DNA of 64,000 bases from Amycolatopsis sp. CA-128772 (GCF_002904295.1 NZ_PPHG01000031.1:1-64000); one strand, 5' to 3'. Shown: positions 15,705 through 24,766, counted from the stretch's first letter. Numbers and translations: made by a program. Notes: a model not told the origin generated them from the letters alone.

Positions 15705-16430
15705 TCAGTGCGCGACGAACAGCAGCACCGCGGGCGGCAGGTTGTTGGCCGCGTGGGCGATCACCCCGGCGCTGACCCGGCCGGACAGGTGCCGGGCCAG
15801 CCCGATCGCGAGGCCCTGGCCGAACAGCGCGATGGTGCGGGTCGGCTCGCCGTGCAGCTGGGCGAACACCAGCGAGGTGAGCACGAGCACCACCCACGGC
15901 GGCACCCGGTGGAACGACAGCGCGTTCCACAGGGTGCCGCGGACCAGCAGTTCCTCGGTGATCGGCGCGCCGGCGATGACGATCACCGCGGCGAGCACCA
16001 GCCACACCGTGTCGCCGTCGAAAGTGTCGGCGAGGTCGGTGAGCGGGCTGTCGGAGACGTCGTCGGCACCGTAGACGGCGATCAGCATCAGGTTGAGCAG
16101 GTAGCCGACGACCAGCGCGAGCACCCCGCAGGCGAGCCCGATCCGGACGTCGCGCCAGGTCGGCTTGAGCCCGAAGTCCGCGCGCAGGCCGTCGCCCCAG
16201 AGCCAGGACGCCGTCGCCGGGCCGAGGCCGAGCAGCAGGTTGGGCACGAAGGCCAGGAGCAGCAGCGGGCCGATGTCACGCAGCTCGAGGGGGTCGAATT
16301 CGCCGACGTTGCGGTTGACCGCCGCGGCGATGATCAGGTTGGTCAGGTAGTAGCCGGCGATCCCCGCGAAGAACGCCACGAAACACCAGTGCGCCCCCAG
16401 CACGCGCCGTGCGCCGTCGTCGTCCGTCAC
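15705..16430 (-). CDS. Second CPBP family intramembrane metalloprotease
   Basis: A 241-aa paralog of the neighbouring gene with the same motifs: TEELLVRGTLWN, FAQLHGEP and HAANNLPPA. Several transmembrane helices span the length. GTG 16430 is chosen because GGAG lies a few bases upstream; GTG 16439 and TTG 16460 are alternatives. Orientation and spacing suggest it is transcribed before the other CPBP gene. Substrate unknown. Confidence 0.85.
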   Translation of the reverse strand: MTDDDGARRVLGAHWCFVAFFAGIAGYYLTNLIIAAAVNRNVGEFDPLELRDIGPLLLLAFVPNLLLGLGPATASWLWGDGLRADFGLKPTWRDVRIGLACGVLALVVGYLLNLMLIAVYGADDVSDSPLTDLADTFDGDTVWLVLAAVIVIAGAPITEELLVRGTLWNALSFHRVPPWVVLVLTSLVFAQLHGEPTRTIALFGQGLAIGLARHLSGRVSAGVIAHAANNLPPAVLLFVAH

Positions 16431-16476
16431 GCGCTCCACGCTAAAGTGCCGCCCCCGCAAGGAAATCAGCGGGGGT

Positions 16477-17553
16477 CTAGGCGTAGACGACCCCGCCGAG
16501 GACGATGTGCGAAGGATGCCGGAGGACGCCCAGGTCCTTCCGCGGATCCCCCGGGTAGACGAGCAGGTCGGCGGGGGCGCCGTCGGCGATGCCGAGGTGG
16601 CCGAGCCAGTCGCGGGCGGCCCAGGACGCGCTCGCGAGGGCCGCCTCGCGCGTCATGCCGGCGCGGTGGAGCGCCTCGATCTCGTCGACGAGCCGGCCGT
16701 GCTCGACCATGCCGCCGGCGTCGCTGCCCGCGAAGACGTGTACGCCCGCTTCGATGGCCGAAGCGACCAACCCGCCGACGCCGGCGTGCAACGCGCGCAT
16801 GTGCGCCGCGTACGCCGGGTACTTGCCCGCCTTGTCCGCGATGCCGGGGAAGTTTTCGATGTTGATCAGCGTCGGGACCAGGGCGACGTCGTGGCGGGCC
16901 AGCTCGGTCAGCTGGTCGGCGCTCAGGCCGGTGCCGTGTTCGAGGCAGTCGATGCCGGCCGCGATCAGCCCGGGCAGCGCGGCTTCGCCGAACACGTGCG
17001 CGGTGACGCGGGCGCCGTTCTCGTGCGCGACCTTGACGGCTTCGGCCAGGACGTCGTCCGGCCACAGCGGCGCGAGGTCGCCCGCACCGCGGTCGATCCA
17101 GTCGCCGACGAGCTTCACCCAGCCGTCGCCGTCACGGGCCTGCCCGGCGACGGCCTCCGGCAGCTGGGCGGGGTCGTCCAGCTCGATCCCCAGGCCGGGG
17201 ATGTACCGCTTGACCAGCGCGAGGTGCTGCCCGGCGCGGATGATGGTCGGCAGGTCGGCGCGCCGCTGCAGCGGGCGGACGTCGATCGGGAGACCGCAGT
17301 CGCGGATGAGCAGCGTGCCCGCGGCACGATCCTGCAGAGCTTGCGCGGCCGCCTCGTCCAGGGACACCGGCCCGCCGACGCCGATACCCGGGTGGCAGTG
17401 CGCGTCGACCAGGCCGGGCACGAGGAAGACGTCCCGGCCGAGGCTTTCGGCGTCCGGCACCGGCTCGAACGAGATCCGGCCGCCGGTGATCCACAGCTCC
17501 CCCGGCTCGCCGCCGGGCAGGAGCACCCCGGCGGCGTGGAGCGCGGTGCTCAA
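16477..17553 (-). CDS. Amidohydrolase family protein
   Basis: A 358-aa metal-dependent hydrolase of the imidazolonepropionase/prolidase-like branch. Metal ligands appear in order: DAHCHPG (H-x-H), a Lys in GWVKLVGDW, His in VTAHVFGE, His in CLEHGTGL, and Asp in AGSDAGGM. The substrate cannot be told. The start is TTG 17553, overlapping the ffh stop by 4 bp (TTGA) with AAGGA just upstream, so it is translationally coupled to ffh, an unusual partner. Confidence 0.85.
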   Translation of the reverse strand: MSTALHAAGVLLPGGEPGELWITGGRISFEPVPDAESLGRDVFLVPGLVDAHCHPGIGVGGPVSLDEAAAQALQDRAAGTLLIRDCGLPIDVRPLQRRADLPTIIRAGQHLALVKRYIPGLGIELDDPAQLPEAVAGQARDGDGWVKLVGDWIDRGAGDLAPLWPDDVLAEAVKVAHENGARVTAHVFGEAALPGLIAAGIDCLEHGTGLSADQLTELARHDVALVPTLINIENFPGIADKAGKYPAYAAHMRALHAGVGGLVASAIEAGVHVFAGSDAGGMVEHGRLVDEIEALHRAGMTREAALASASWAARDWLGHLGIADGAPADLLVYPGDPRKDLGVLRHPSHIVLGGVVYA

Positions 17554-19088
17554 TTGTCCTTGGGGTTCTTCGGGAGCTTGAACTTCGTCGGGTCGAAGCC
17601 CGGGACGTCGTTCATGCCGCCGAGCTGCGACAGGTCGGGCATGCCGCCCGGCATCTGCCCGCCCGGGGGCAGCATCGGCATGCCGCCGGGGAAGCCGCCG
17701 CGGACCTTGGGCTGCGTGGGGCCGCGCCCCTTCTTGCCCTTCTTGCCCTTGCGAGACTTGGAGCCGCCGCCCCCGCCGCCGAAGCCGAACCGGCCGGCCA
17801 TCTGGGCCATCATCTTGCGGGCCTCGAAGAACCGGTTGACCAGGTCGTTGACCTCGCGGACGGTGACGCCGGAGCCGTTGGCGATGCGCAGCCGCCGTGA
17901 CCCGTTGATCATCTTGGGGTCTTCGCGCTCGGCCGGGGTCATGCCGCGGATGATCGCCTGCAGCCGGTCCAGGTGCTTGTCGTCGACCTGGGCCAGCTGG
18001 TCCTTCATCTGGCCGGCGCCCGGGAGCATGCCGAGCAGGTTGCCGATCGGGCCCATCTTGCGGACCGCGAGCATCTGCTCGAGGAAGTCCTCGAGGGTGA
18101 GCTGGCCGCTCGACAGCTTCTCGGCGGCCTTCTCGGCCTGCTTCTGGTCGAAGGCCTGTTCGGCGTGCTCGATCAGGGTGAGGACGTCACCCATGCCGAG
18201 GATCCGCGACGCCATCCGGTCCGGGTGGAAGGTGTCGAAGTCCTCGAGCTTCTCGCCGTTGGAGGCGAACAGGATCGGCTGGCCGGTGACTTCGCGGACG
18301 CTCAGCGCGGCACCACCGCGGGCGTCGCCGTCGAGCTTGGTGAGCACGACGCCGCTGAAGCCGACGCCGTCCTGGAACGCCTGGGCCGTGGTCACGGCGT
18401 CCTGGCCGATCATCGCGTCGACGACGAACAGGACCTCGTCCGGCTCGACCGCGTCGCGGATGTCGGCGGCCTGCTTCATCAGCTCTTCGTCGACACCCAG
18501 GCGGCCCGCGGTGTCGACCACGACGACGTCGTGCTGCGCGCGCTTGGCCTCGGCGATGGCGCGGCGGGCGACGTCGACCGGGTCGCCGACGCCGTTGCCG
18601 GGCTCGGGCGCGAAGGTGACGACGCCGGCGCGCTCGCCGACGACCTGCAGCTGCGTGACGGCGTTCGGGCGCTGGAGGTCGCAGGCGACCAGCATCGGCG
18701 CGTGGCCCTGCTTCTTCAGCCACAGCGCGAGCTTGCCGGCGAGCGTCGTCTTACCGGCACCCTGGAGGCCCGCCAGCATGATCACGGTCGGCGGGGTCTT
18801 GGCCAGGTTGAGCCGCCGCGTCTCGCCGCCGAGGATCGCGACGAGCTCCTCGTTGACGATCTTGACGACCTGCTGCGCGGGGTTGAGCGCCTGGGAGACC
18901 TCGGCGCCCTTCGCCCGCTCCTTGATCTTCGCGATGAAGGCCTTGACCACGCCGAGGGCGACGTCGGCCTCCAGCAGCGCGATGCGGATCTCGCGCGCGG
19001 TGGCGTCGATGTCGGCGTCGGACAGCCTGCCCTTGCGCGTGAGCGTCTGCAGGGCGGCGGTGAGCCGATCGGAGAGGGTGTCGAACAC
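17550..19088 (-). CDS. ffh: Signal recognition particle GTPase Ffh
   Basis: Ffh binds signal sequences with 4.5S RNA and delivers ribosomes to FtsY. The 512-aa protein has the N domain (FDTLSDRLTAAL), the G domain with GLQGAGKTTLAGKLA, DTAGRL and TKLDGDARGG, and the methionine-rich M domain (LEQMLAVRKMGPI). The tail is Gly/Met/Pro-rich and basic. GTG 19088 begins exactly where family homology starts. It is divergent from the ABC exporter; ftsY, its receptor, is at the far right of the window. Confidence 0.97.
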   Translation of the reverse strand: MFDTLSDRLTAALQTLTRKGRLSDADIDATAREIRIALLEADVALGVVKAFIAKIKERAKGAEVSQALNPAQQVVKIVNEELVAILGGETRRLNLAKTPPTVIMLAGLQGAGKTTLAGKLALWLKKQGHAPMLVACDLQRPNAVTQLQVVGERAGVVTFAPEPGNGVGDPVDVARRAIAEAKRAQHDVVVVDTAGRLGVDEELMKQAADIRDAVEPDEVLFVVDAMIGQDAVTTAQAFQDGVGFSGVVLTKLDGDARGGAALSVREVTGQPILFASNGEKLEDFDTFHPDRMASRILGMGDVLTLIEHAEQAFDQKQAEKAAEKLSSGQLTLEDFLEQMLAVRKMGPIGNLLGMLPGAGQMKDQLAQVDDKHLDRLQAIIRGMTPAEREDPKMINGSRRLRIANGSGVTVREVNDLVNRFFEARKMMAQMAGRFGFGGGGGGSKSRKGKKGKKGRGPTQPKVRGGFPGGMPMLPPGGQMPGGMPDLSQLGGMNDVPGFDPTKFKLPKNPKDN

Positions 19089-19283
19089 GGGTGTGCACGC
19101 TCCAGCTGGGTCGAGAGTGGCGCGCCGGACCGGGCCGGCTCTGACGAGAGTAGTCGCTCCGGCTCGGTCTCTCCGCGGGTACGCACCCGGTAGTACGCCT
19201 ACGTTAACTACTGTTCGAACCACTTTCGTGTGGTGCTGCCGAATTTGGTGGCGCTGCGACCGTATTTTAGTAAACATAGGTGC

Positions 19284-21062
19284 ATGACCTCAGTCCCCGT
19301 CCTGCGCGAACCGGCCACCGACGCCGACGAGCCGGTGCCGCTCCGGCGGATTGCCGGCTTGTTCCGCCCGCACCGCGGGCCGCTCGGCGCGCTGTTCGCG
19401 CTGATCGTCGTGCAGGCGGGCCTCGGCGTCGTCTCGCCGTTCCTGCTGCGCGAGATCCTCGACGACGCTCTTCCGCACCGCGACACGCTGCTGATCAGCC
19501 TGCTGGCGGCCGGGATGATCGTCTGCTCGGTCGGCAGCGGCTCCTTCGGCGTCGCCACCACCGGGCTGTCCAACACCATCGGGCAACGGGTCATGAACGA
19601 GCTGCGCGTCTCCGTCTACGGCCACCTGCAGCGGATGTCGCTCGGCTTCTTCACGCGGACGAAGAGCGGCGAAGTGCTTTCGCGGGTGTTCAACGACATC
19701 GGCGGGGTCGACAACGTGATCACCACGACCGCCGGGTCGATGGTGCAGAACGCGACCACGACGATCGCCATCGCCACCGCGCTGGTCCTGCTCGACTGGC
19801 AACTCGCGGCGCTCTCCCTGGTCGTCGTGCCGCTGTTCCTGCTGTTCACCCTGCGGCTGGGCCGGAAACGGCGGCAGCTGGCCCGCGGCCGGACCCGCCG
19901 GATGGCCCGGCTGACGACGATGGTCGAGGAGTCCCTGTCGGTCACCGGGGTGCTGCTCGCCAAGACGATGGGCAACGAGCGGGCGATGCGCGAGCGGTTC
20001 GGGGCGGAGTCGCGGGAAATCGCGTCGCTGGAGCGGGACGCGGCGCTGGCGGGCCGCTGGCACCGGGCGTCGCGGGCGATGAGCCTGACCGTCATCCCGG
20101 CGCTGGTCTACTGGATCGCCGGGCTGGCGCTGGCGGGCGGGGCGTCGCCGATCTCGCTCGGCACCGTCGTGGCGTTCACCAGCATGCTCAACCGGCTGGT
20201 CGCGCCGGCGAGCGCGATGCAGACGATCGGGCAGAACGTGGCGACGTCGAAGGCGCTGTTCGGCCGCATCTTCGAGGTGCTGGACCTGCCGGTGGAGATC
20301 GCGGACAAGCCGGGTGCCCGTGAGCTGGAGGTGCGCCGCGGCGACGTCTCGATGCGCGGCGTCTCGTTCAGCTACGACGAAGGCGGGCCGCCGACGCTGC
20401 ACGAGATCGACCTCGACGTGCCGGCCGGGACCACGACGGCCCTGGTCGGCTCCACTGGCTCGGGCAAGACGACGCTCGCCTACCTGGTCGCGCGGTTGTA
20501 CGAGGTGAGCAGTGGTTCGGTGACGATCGACGGCACCGACGTCCGGGACGTCACCCTGGCGTCGCTCGCAGCCGGCGTGGGGCTGGTGTCGCAGGAGACC
20601 TACCTCTTCCACGACACCGTGCGGGAGAACCTGCGTTTCGCCAAGCCGGACGCGACGGACGACGAGATCGAGCGGGCGGCGAAGGCCGCGCACATCCACG
20701 ACACCCTGGCCGGTCTGCCCGAGGGGTACGACACGGTCGTCGGCCAGCGCGGCTACCGGTTCTCCGGCGGCGAGAAGCAGCGGATGGCGATCGCCCGGAT
20801 CCTGCTGCGCAACCCGCCGGTGCTCATCCTCGACGAGGCGACCAGCGCGCTCGACACCCGCACCGAACGTTCGGTGCAGGCCGAGCTCGACCGCCTCGCC
20901 GCGGGCCGCACGACGCTGACGATCGCGCACCGGCTGTCCACTGTGGAACACGCGGACCAGATCGTGGTGCTGGACGAAGGGAGGATCGCCGAACGAGGAA
21001 CACACGACGAGCTGCTGACGCGCGGCGGGCGTTATGCCCGGCTGGTGCGGGGAACCCCTTAA
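19284..21062 (+). CDS. ABC-type multidrug/lipid exporter (half transporter)
   Basis: A 592-aa fused membrane and nucleotide-binding half transporter. Six helices lie within about residues 25-320. The ATPase domain (about 340-590) has Walker A STGSGKTT, Q-loop SQETYLFHD, signature FSGGEKQRMAIARI, Walker B VLILDEATSALD and the switch His in TIAHRLST. Homodimeric drug or lipid export is the family role. ATG 19284 is preceded by AGG and an AT-rich stretch. A MarR gene follows after 9 bp and may regulate it. Confidence 0.92.
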   Translation: MTSVPVLREPATDADEPVPLRRIAGLFRPHRGPLGALFALIVVQAGLGVVSPFLLREILDDALPHRDTLLISLLAAGMIVCSVGSGSFGVATTGLSNTIGQRVMNELRVSVYGHLQRMSLGFFTRTKSGEVLSRVFNDIGGVDNVITTTAGSMVQNATTTIAIATALVLLDWQLAALSLVVVPLFLLFTLRLGRKRRQLARGRTRRMARLTTMVEESLSVTGVLLAKTMGNERAMRERFGAESREIASLERDAALAGRWHRASRAMSLTVIPALVYWIAGLALAGGASPISLGTVVAFTSMLNRLVAPASAMQTIGQNVATSKALFGRIFEVLDLPVEIADKPGARELEVRRGDVSMRGVSFSYDEGGPPTLHEIDLDVPAGTTTALVGSTGSGKTTLAYLVARLYEVSSGSVTIDGTDVRDVTLASLAAGVGLVSQETYLFHDTVRENLRFAKPDATDDEIERAAKAAHIHDTLAGLPEGYDTVVGQRGYRFSGGEKQRMAIARILLRNPPVLILDEATSALDTRTERSVQAELDRLAAGRTTLTIAHRLSTVEHADQIVVLDEGRIAERGTHDELLTRGGRYARLVRGTP

Positions 21063-21071
21063 CCTGGGGCC

Positions 21072-21521
21072 ATGCAGCCTGACACCCTCCACGCGGACGC
21101 CGAACTCGCCGACCTGGCCCGGCGGGTGCGCGAAGGCGTCGGACGGCTGAACTGGCGGATGCGCGGCGAGGCGGACCAGGGCAACCCGGGGCCGGCGGTG
21201 CTCGCGGTGCTGAGCCGGCTCTACCGGGCGGGCACGCAGACGCCGACCGAGCTGGCCGAGGCGGAACGGCTGCAGCCGCAGTCGCTCACCCGGATCCTGA
21301 CGTCGCTCACCATCCGCGGGCTCGTCGATCGGGAGCCGGATCCCGAAGACGGGCGCCGTTCGCGGATCAGCCTCTCCGAGGAGGGCCTGGCCGTCCTGCG
21401 CCGGTACAGCTACCAACGCGAACGGTGGCTGGCCAACGCGCTGGAGTCGACGTTGTCGCCGACCGAACGGCAGCTGCTGCGGCTGGCTGCGGACCTGCTG
21501 ATCCGGGTCGCGGACGCCTGA
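21072..21521 (+). CDS. MarR family transcriptional regulator
   Basis: A 149-aa winged-helix regulator. The DNA-binding part is TPTELAEAERLQPQSLTRILTSL with the wing DREPDPEDGRRSRISLSEEG, flanked by dimerisation helices. It sits 9 bp after the ABC exporter gene in the same direction and probably responds to an exported compound; ligand unknown. A terminator hairpin lies 50 bp downstream. Confidence 0.9.
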   Translation: MQPDTLHADAELADLARRVREGVGRLNWRMRGEADQGNPGPAVLAVLSRLYRAGTQTPTELAEAERLQPQSLTRILTSLTIRGLVDREPDPEDGRRSRISLSEEGLAVLRRYSYQRERWLANALESTLSPTERQLLRLAADLLIRVADA

Positions 21522-21570
21522 GGCGCTCGGCTCGGGGCGCCGGCCGCGGCCGGCGTGCGGACGCCTGAAA

Positions 21571-21606
21571 GCTGCCGTGGAGACCCCTCGATCCCTCCAC
21601 GGCAGC
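21571..21606 (+). terminator. Hairpin terminator after the MarR gene
   Basis: GCTGCCGTGGAG pairs perfectly with CTCCACGGCAGC (12 bp) around a 12-nt loop. Confidence 0.75.
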
Positions 21607-21842
21607 CTTCGGACACCCCCTTGCCCCCACCGCCTCCCCGCGGTGTGGGTCGGGTTCCGGAACGGGCCGCTCCTCCTCCGGCCCGCCCCGGAACCCTGGT
21701 GCCCGGACGGCTCACCTCCCCAGGGGCCGTCCGGACTTCCCTCCTGGCCGGTGGTCCGGTACCCGCCGGCAGGACAAAGTCTGCCGCGCGGAGAGCGGCG
21801 AGTTGAGTGTGAGAACCCTCAATTACCCGTGGGTAGTAATAC
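21607..21842. other. Intergenic region with nested inverted repeats
   Basis: No gene is apparent between the MarR terminator and the Ku stop. It contains GGTTCC...GGAACC enclosing GGGCC...GGCCC (about 21650-21700), CCGGACGG paired with CCGTCCGG downstream, and an AT-rich imperfect palindrome at 21822-21840 (ATTACCC-GTG-GGTAGTAAT). These may be structural RNA, terminators for Ku, or an operator. I recognise no riboswitch class. Confidence 0.4.
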
Positions 21843-22718
21843 TCAGCCGGACGTCTTCATGCCCCTGCGCGTCGCCGCGCGCTTTGCCGTCGCACGTGCC
21901 TTCGCCGCCCTGGACGCGGCAGCCTTGGCCTTTGCGACGGCCTCGTTGCGCGCGCCCTCCGCTTCGGCGGCGCTCTCTTGCAACGCCGCGAGCAGGCGGG
22001 TTACTCCCTCGGTCTGCTCGGCGGCCGTCGGCTGGACGACCTCGGCCCCGTCGATCTTCGCCTGGACCAACGCCTGGAAAGCTTCGCGGTAACGGTCGGG
22101 GTAGCGGCCGGGGTCGAATTCGCCCGTCAGCTCCCCGACCAGGTTCACCGCGCGCCGCAGCTCGCCGGGGCGGATGTCGACGTCGGCGTGCCGGAAGGGG
22201 AAGTCGGGCTCGCGCACCTCGTCCGGCCACCGCATGGTCTCGAGCACGATGACCTGGTCGCGCACGCGCAGGGCGCCGAGCGTCTCGCGGCGGCGCAGCG
22301 CGACCGTGACCAGCGCGAGCCGGCCCGACTGCTGGAGGGCCTCGCTGAACAGCACGTACGGCTTCGTGCCCGCCGGCTCGGGTTCGAGGTAGTAGCTCTT
22401 CGCGAACCAGATCGGATCGACGTCGGCGAGCGGGGCGAACCCGCGGATGGCGATCGTGCGGCCCGGCATCGGGAGCGACGCCAGTTCGTGGTCGGACAGC
22501 AGGACGACGTCGCCGCCGGGGACCGGGTAGCCGCGGACCATCTCTTCGGGCGGCACTTCGGCGCCGTCGACCTCGCAGACCCGCTTGACCCGGACGCGGC
22601 CGCCGTCGGCTTCGTGCACCTGGTGCAGCGGGAGCTCGCGCTCTTCGGTGGCGCTGTACGCCTTCACCGGAACGGCGTAGCTGCCGAACCCGATCGTGCC
22701 CGTCCACACCGCACGCAT
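21843..22718 (-). CDS. ku: Ku DNA end-binding protein
   Basis: Bacterial Ku forms a homodimeric ring on double-strand breaks and recruits LigD for end joining. The 291-aa protein has the Ku core from the start (RAVWTGTIGFGSYAVPVKAYSA, shown here in part) through LPMPGRTIAIRGF and RDQVIVLETMRWPDE. Its tail is extended by Ala/Lys/Arg-rich helices, as in many actinobacterial Ku proteins, where the tail binds DNA. ATG 22718 is chosen for its GGAGGT; an upstream GTG 22727 is in frame. No ligD is in the window. Confidence 0.94.
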   Translation of the reverse strand: MRAVWTGTIGFGSYAVPVKAYSATEERELPLHQVHEADGGRVRVKRVCEVDGAEVPPEEMVRGYPVPGGDVVLLSDHELASLPMPGRTIAIRGFAPLADVDPIWFAKSYYLEPEPAGTKPYVLFSEALQQSGRLALVTVALRRRETLGALRVRDQVIVLETMRWPDEVREPDFPFRHADVDIRPGELRRAVNLVGELTGEFDPGRYPDRYREAFQALVQAKIDGAEVVQPTAAEQTEGVTRLLAALQESAAEAEGARNEAVAKAKAAASRAAKARATAKRAATRRGMKTSG

Positions 22719-22771
22719 GCGAACCACCTCCGCAGCTCCCAGGCTAGACAGCCACCCGCGCGGATCGACAG

Positions 22772-23134
22772 CTACAAACGGGTGTCAGGCGCGACGGCCT
22801 CGCTCACACATTCGAACGACGGCGTGACCTCGTCGAGCGCCTCCGCGGAGCAGCGGGAGGCGATGGCCGCCGCGCGGAGCACCTCGGTGACCACTTCGAC
22901 GTCCAGCGGCGGGGCCGCGGCGAGCGCGGCCGAACCACCTTCGACGCGGGCGGCGAGGCCGGCGAGCGCGTGGGAGATGGCCTCCTGGCCGGCCACCAGC
23001 TGGGCGACGACGTCGGTGAGTTCGCCGGTCGTGGCGCCCGGGCCGCCGCACCGCAGGCCGGCGGCGAGTTCCTCGGCGCAGGTGCGCAGGTGGGTGGCGA
23101 CAACCGTCGGCGGCAGCGTCAGCCGATCTTGCAT
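22772..23134 (-). CDS. Hypothetical helical protein
   Basis: A 120-aa protein of unknown function with GAGGTGA close upstream of its ATG. It is almost entirely predicted alpha-helix, Ala-rich, with heptad-like leucines (VATHLRTCAEELAAGL, LTDVVAQLVAGQEAISH) and three Cys. It lies upstream of ku on the same strand with a 53-bp gap, but nothing ties it functionally to repair. It could be a small four-helix or WXG-like actinobacterial protein. Confidence 0.6.
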   Translation of the reverse strand: MQDRLTLPPTVVATHLRTCAEELAAGLRCGGPGATTGELTDVVAQLVAGQEAISHALAGLAARVEGGSAALAAAPPLDVEVVTEVLRAAAIASRCSAEALDEVTPSFECVSEAVAPDTRL

Positions 23135-23217
23135 CGATCACCTCTCGGGCCGGCGAAAGCAGCCATAGTGCCACCGCACGCGCCGTCACCGGATCCGACA
23201 CACCGCCACTCACATAT

Positions 23218-23247
23218 TTGACCGAGCGTTCTCGATAGCGCTAGGGT
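23218..23247 (+). promoter_or_regulatory. Promoter and operator of the TetR-SDR pair
   Basis: TTGACC (23218-23223) and TAGGGT (23242-23247), 18 bp apart, lie just before the TetR start. The interrupted palindrome CGAG-CGTT-CTCG (23223-23234) within the spacer resembles a TetR-family operator, so autoregulation is likely. Confidence 0.55.
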
Positions 23248-23254
23248 TTCGATC

Positions 23255-23839
23255 ATGTCGCGGGTCAAGGAGTTCGACGTCGGCGAAGCCTGCGAGGGGG
23301 CACTCACGCTCTTCCGGCGCCAGGGTTACGAGGCGACGTCGGTCAGCGACCTCGTCGCGCACCTCGGCGTCGCCAAGGCCAGCCTGTACGCGACCTTCGG
23401 CACGAAGCACGACCTGTACGTCACAGCGTTGAAGCGCTACGCCGAACAGGCCGACGCGCGGGTGATGGCGCAGTTGTCGGAGCCGGGTTCGGGCGTGGCC
23501 GCGGTGCGCCGGCTCTTCGACGGCTACGTCGGGGAAATCCTCGGCGACGAGGCGAGGATGGGCTGCTTCGTCGTCAACGCGGCGATCGAGCTGCTCCCCC
23601 GCGATCCCGACGTCGCCCGGCTGGTGGAACGCAGCTGGGACACCCTCGAGGTCGCGCTGACCATGGCGCTGGAACGCGCGCGAGCCCAGGGCGAACTACG
23701 CCACGGCAGCGAGCCGGCAACGCTGGCGCGGTTCCTGCTGACCGTGCTGCAGGGCCTGCGCGTCCTGGGCAAGGGCGTCGACGCGGCGGGCCGGGTGCAC
23801 GCGGCCGTCTCGCAGGCCATGCGGCTTATTCAAGACTGA
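23255..23839 (+). CDS. TetR/AcrR family transcriptional regulator
   Basis: A 194-aa regulator with the N-terminal helix-turn-helix (ATSVSDLVAHLGVAKASLYATFGTKHDLY, given as family pattern, in part) and a TetR_C-like ligand domain (MGCFVVNAAIELLPRDPDV). It is followed after 23 bp by an SDR gene, the probable target. The promoter overlaps a palindrome suited to autorepression. Ligand unknown. Confidence 0.92.
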   Translation: MSRVKEFDVGEACEGALTLFRRQGYEATSVSDLVAHLGVAKASLYATFGTKHDLYVTALKRYAEQADARVMAQLSEPGSGVAAVRRLFDGYVGEILGDEARMGCFVVNAAIELLPRDPDVARLVERSWDTLEVALTMALERARAQGELRHGSEPATLARFLLTVLQGLRVLGKGVDAAGRVHAAVSQAMRLIQD

Positions 23840-23862
23840 TCGGACCAGAAAGAAGGTACACG

Positions 23863-24615
23863 ATGGGGGCACGTTTCGCGGGCAAGGTCGTCCTGGTGAC
23901 GGGCGGCGGCTCGGGAATCGGACGGGCGACGGCGCGGGCGTTCGCGGCCGAAGGCGCGACGGTGGTCGTCGCGGGGCGCGACGAGCGGCGGCTCGAGTCG
24001 GCGGTGCGGGAGATCGGCGGCGACGCGAGCGCGGTGACCGTCGACGTGACCGGCTCCGCGAGCGTGGCGCGGATGGTGGAGACGGTCGTCGCGCGGCACG
24101 GCGGGCTCGACGTCGCGTTCAACAACGCGGGCATCCTCGGGTCGCCGGCGCCGGTCGCGGACCTCGGCGAGGACGACTTCGGCGCGGTGCTGGACACGAA
24201 CGTCACCGGGACGTGGCTGTGCCTGAAGCACGAGGTCGCGCACATGCGGGCGCACGGCGGCGGCGCGATCGTCAACATGGCGTCGAACATCGGCGCGCAC
24301 GGCAGGCTGCCGAACCTGGCGGCCTACGCGGCGTCGAAGGCCGCGGTGAGCGCGCTGACCAGGACGGCGGCGCGCGACCACATCGGCGACGGCGTCCGCA
24401 TCAACGCGGTCAGCCCGGGGGCGACCGACACGGACATGTCCCGCCGCCCCGGCGAGACGGACGCGGACCGCGCCGCGCGGCTGAAGGACGCGATCCCGCT
24501 GGGCCGGGTGGGCGCCACGGCCGAAGTGGCCGCCGCGGTGCTGTGGCTGGCTTCGGACGAGGCGGCGTTCACCGTGGGGCACGACCTGGTGGTCGACGGC
24601 GGCGCGACCGCCTGA
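23863..24615 (+). CDS. Short-chain dehydrogenase/reductase
   Basis: A 250-aa classical SDR. It shows the cofactor motif TGGGSGIGRA, NNAG in FNNAGILG, the catalytic Ser in NMASNIG, and YAASK with catalytic Tyr and Lys. The C-terminus LASDEAAFTVGHDLVVDGG is typical of 3-oxoacyl reductase-like members. Arg after the first beta-alpha unit (AGRDERR) suggests NADP. AAGAAGG precedes ATG 23863. Co-transcribed with the TetR gene; substrate unknown. Confidence 0.92.
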   Translation: MGARFAGKVVLVTGGGSGIGRATARAFAAEGATVVVAGRDERRLESAVREIGGDASAVTVDVTGSASVARMVETVVARHGGLDVAFNNAGILGSPAPVADLGEDDFGAVLDTNVTGTWLCLKHEVAHMRAHGGGAIVNMASNIGAHGRLPNLAAYAASKAAVSALTRTAARDHIGDGVRINAVSPGATDTDMSRRPGETDADRAARLKDAIPLGRVGATAEVAAAVLWLASDEAAFTVGHDLVVDGGATA

Positions 24616-24642
24616 GCGGCCCACCCGGACGCGGGGACCGTT

Positions 24643-24663
24643 TCACGACTCACGGTTGCGCAT
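24643..24663 (-). CDS. Micro-ORF 6 of array, peptide MRNRES
   Basis: Last unit. ATG start; second Arg is CGT and Ser is TCG, both silent changes. AAAGGAGA lies 6 nt upstream. Confidence 0.6.
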   Translation of the reverse strand: MRNRES

Positions 24664-24703
24664 GGCGGCTCTCCTTTCGGGCGCGGTGACGAGGGGCGGC
24701 GGC

Positions 24704-24724
24704 TCAGGACTCGCGGTTACGCAC
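24704..24724 (-). CDS. Micro-ORF 5 of array, GTG start
   Basis: GTG start; first Arg is CGT. GGAAGGAGA lies 6 nt upstream, in the same context as unit 4. Confidence 0.6.
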   Translation of the reverse strand: MRNRES

Positions 24725-24766
24725 GGTGGCTCTCCTTCCGGGACGCAGGGCACGGCGGGCACTCGT

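Noticed and set aside
16507..19287. A plus-strand frame of more than 900 codons over ffh and the amidohydrolase
   Set aside because: Antisense shadow of two well-supported genes; its translation is low-complexity with no domain.
21607..21842. Known riboswitch near ku
   Set aside because: Inverted repeats are present but no conserved core of a known riboswitch class was found, and no gene starts downstream on the plus strand.
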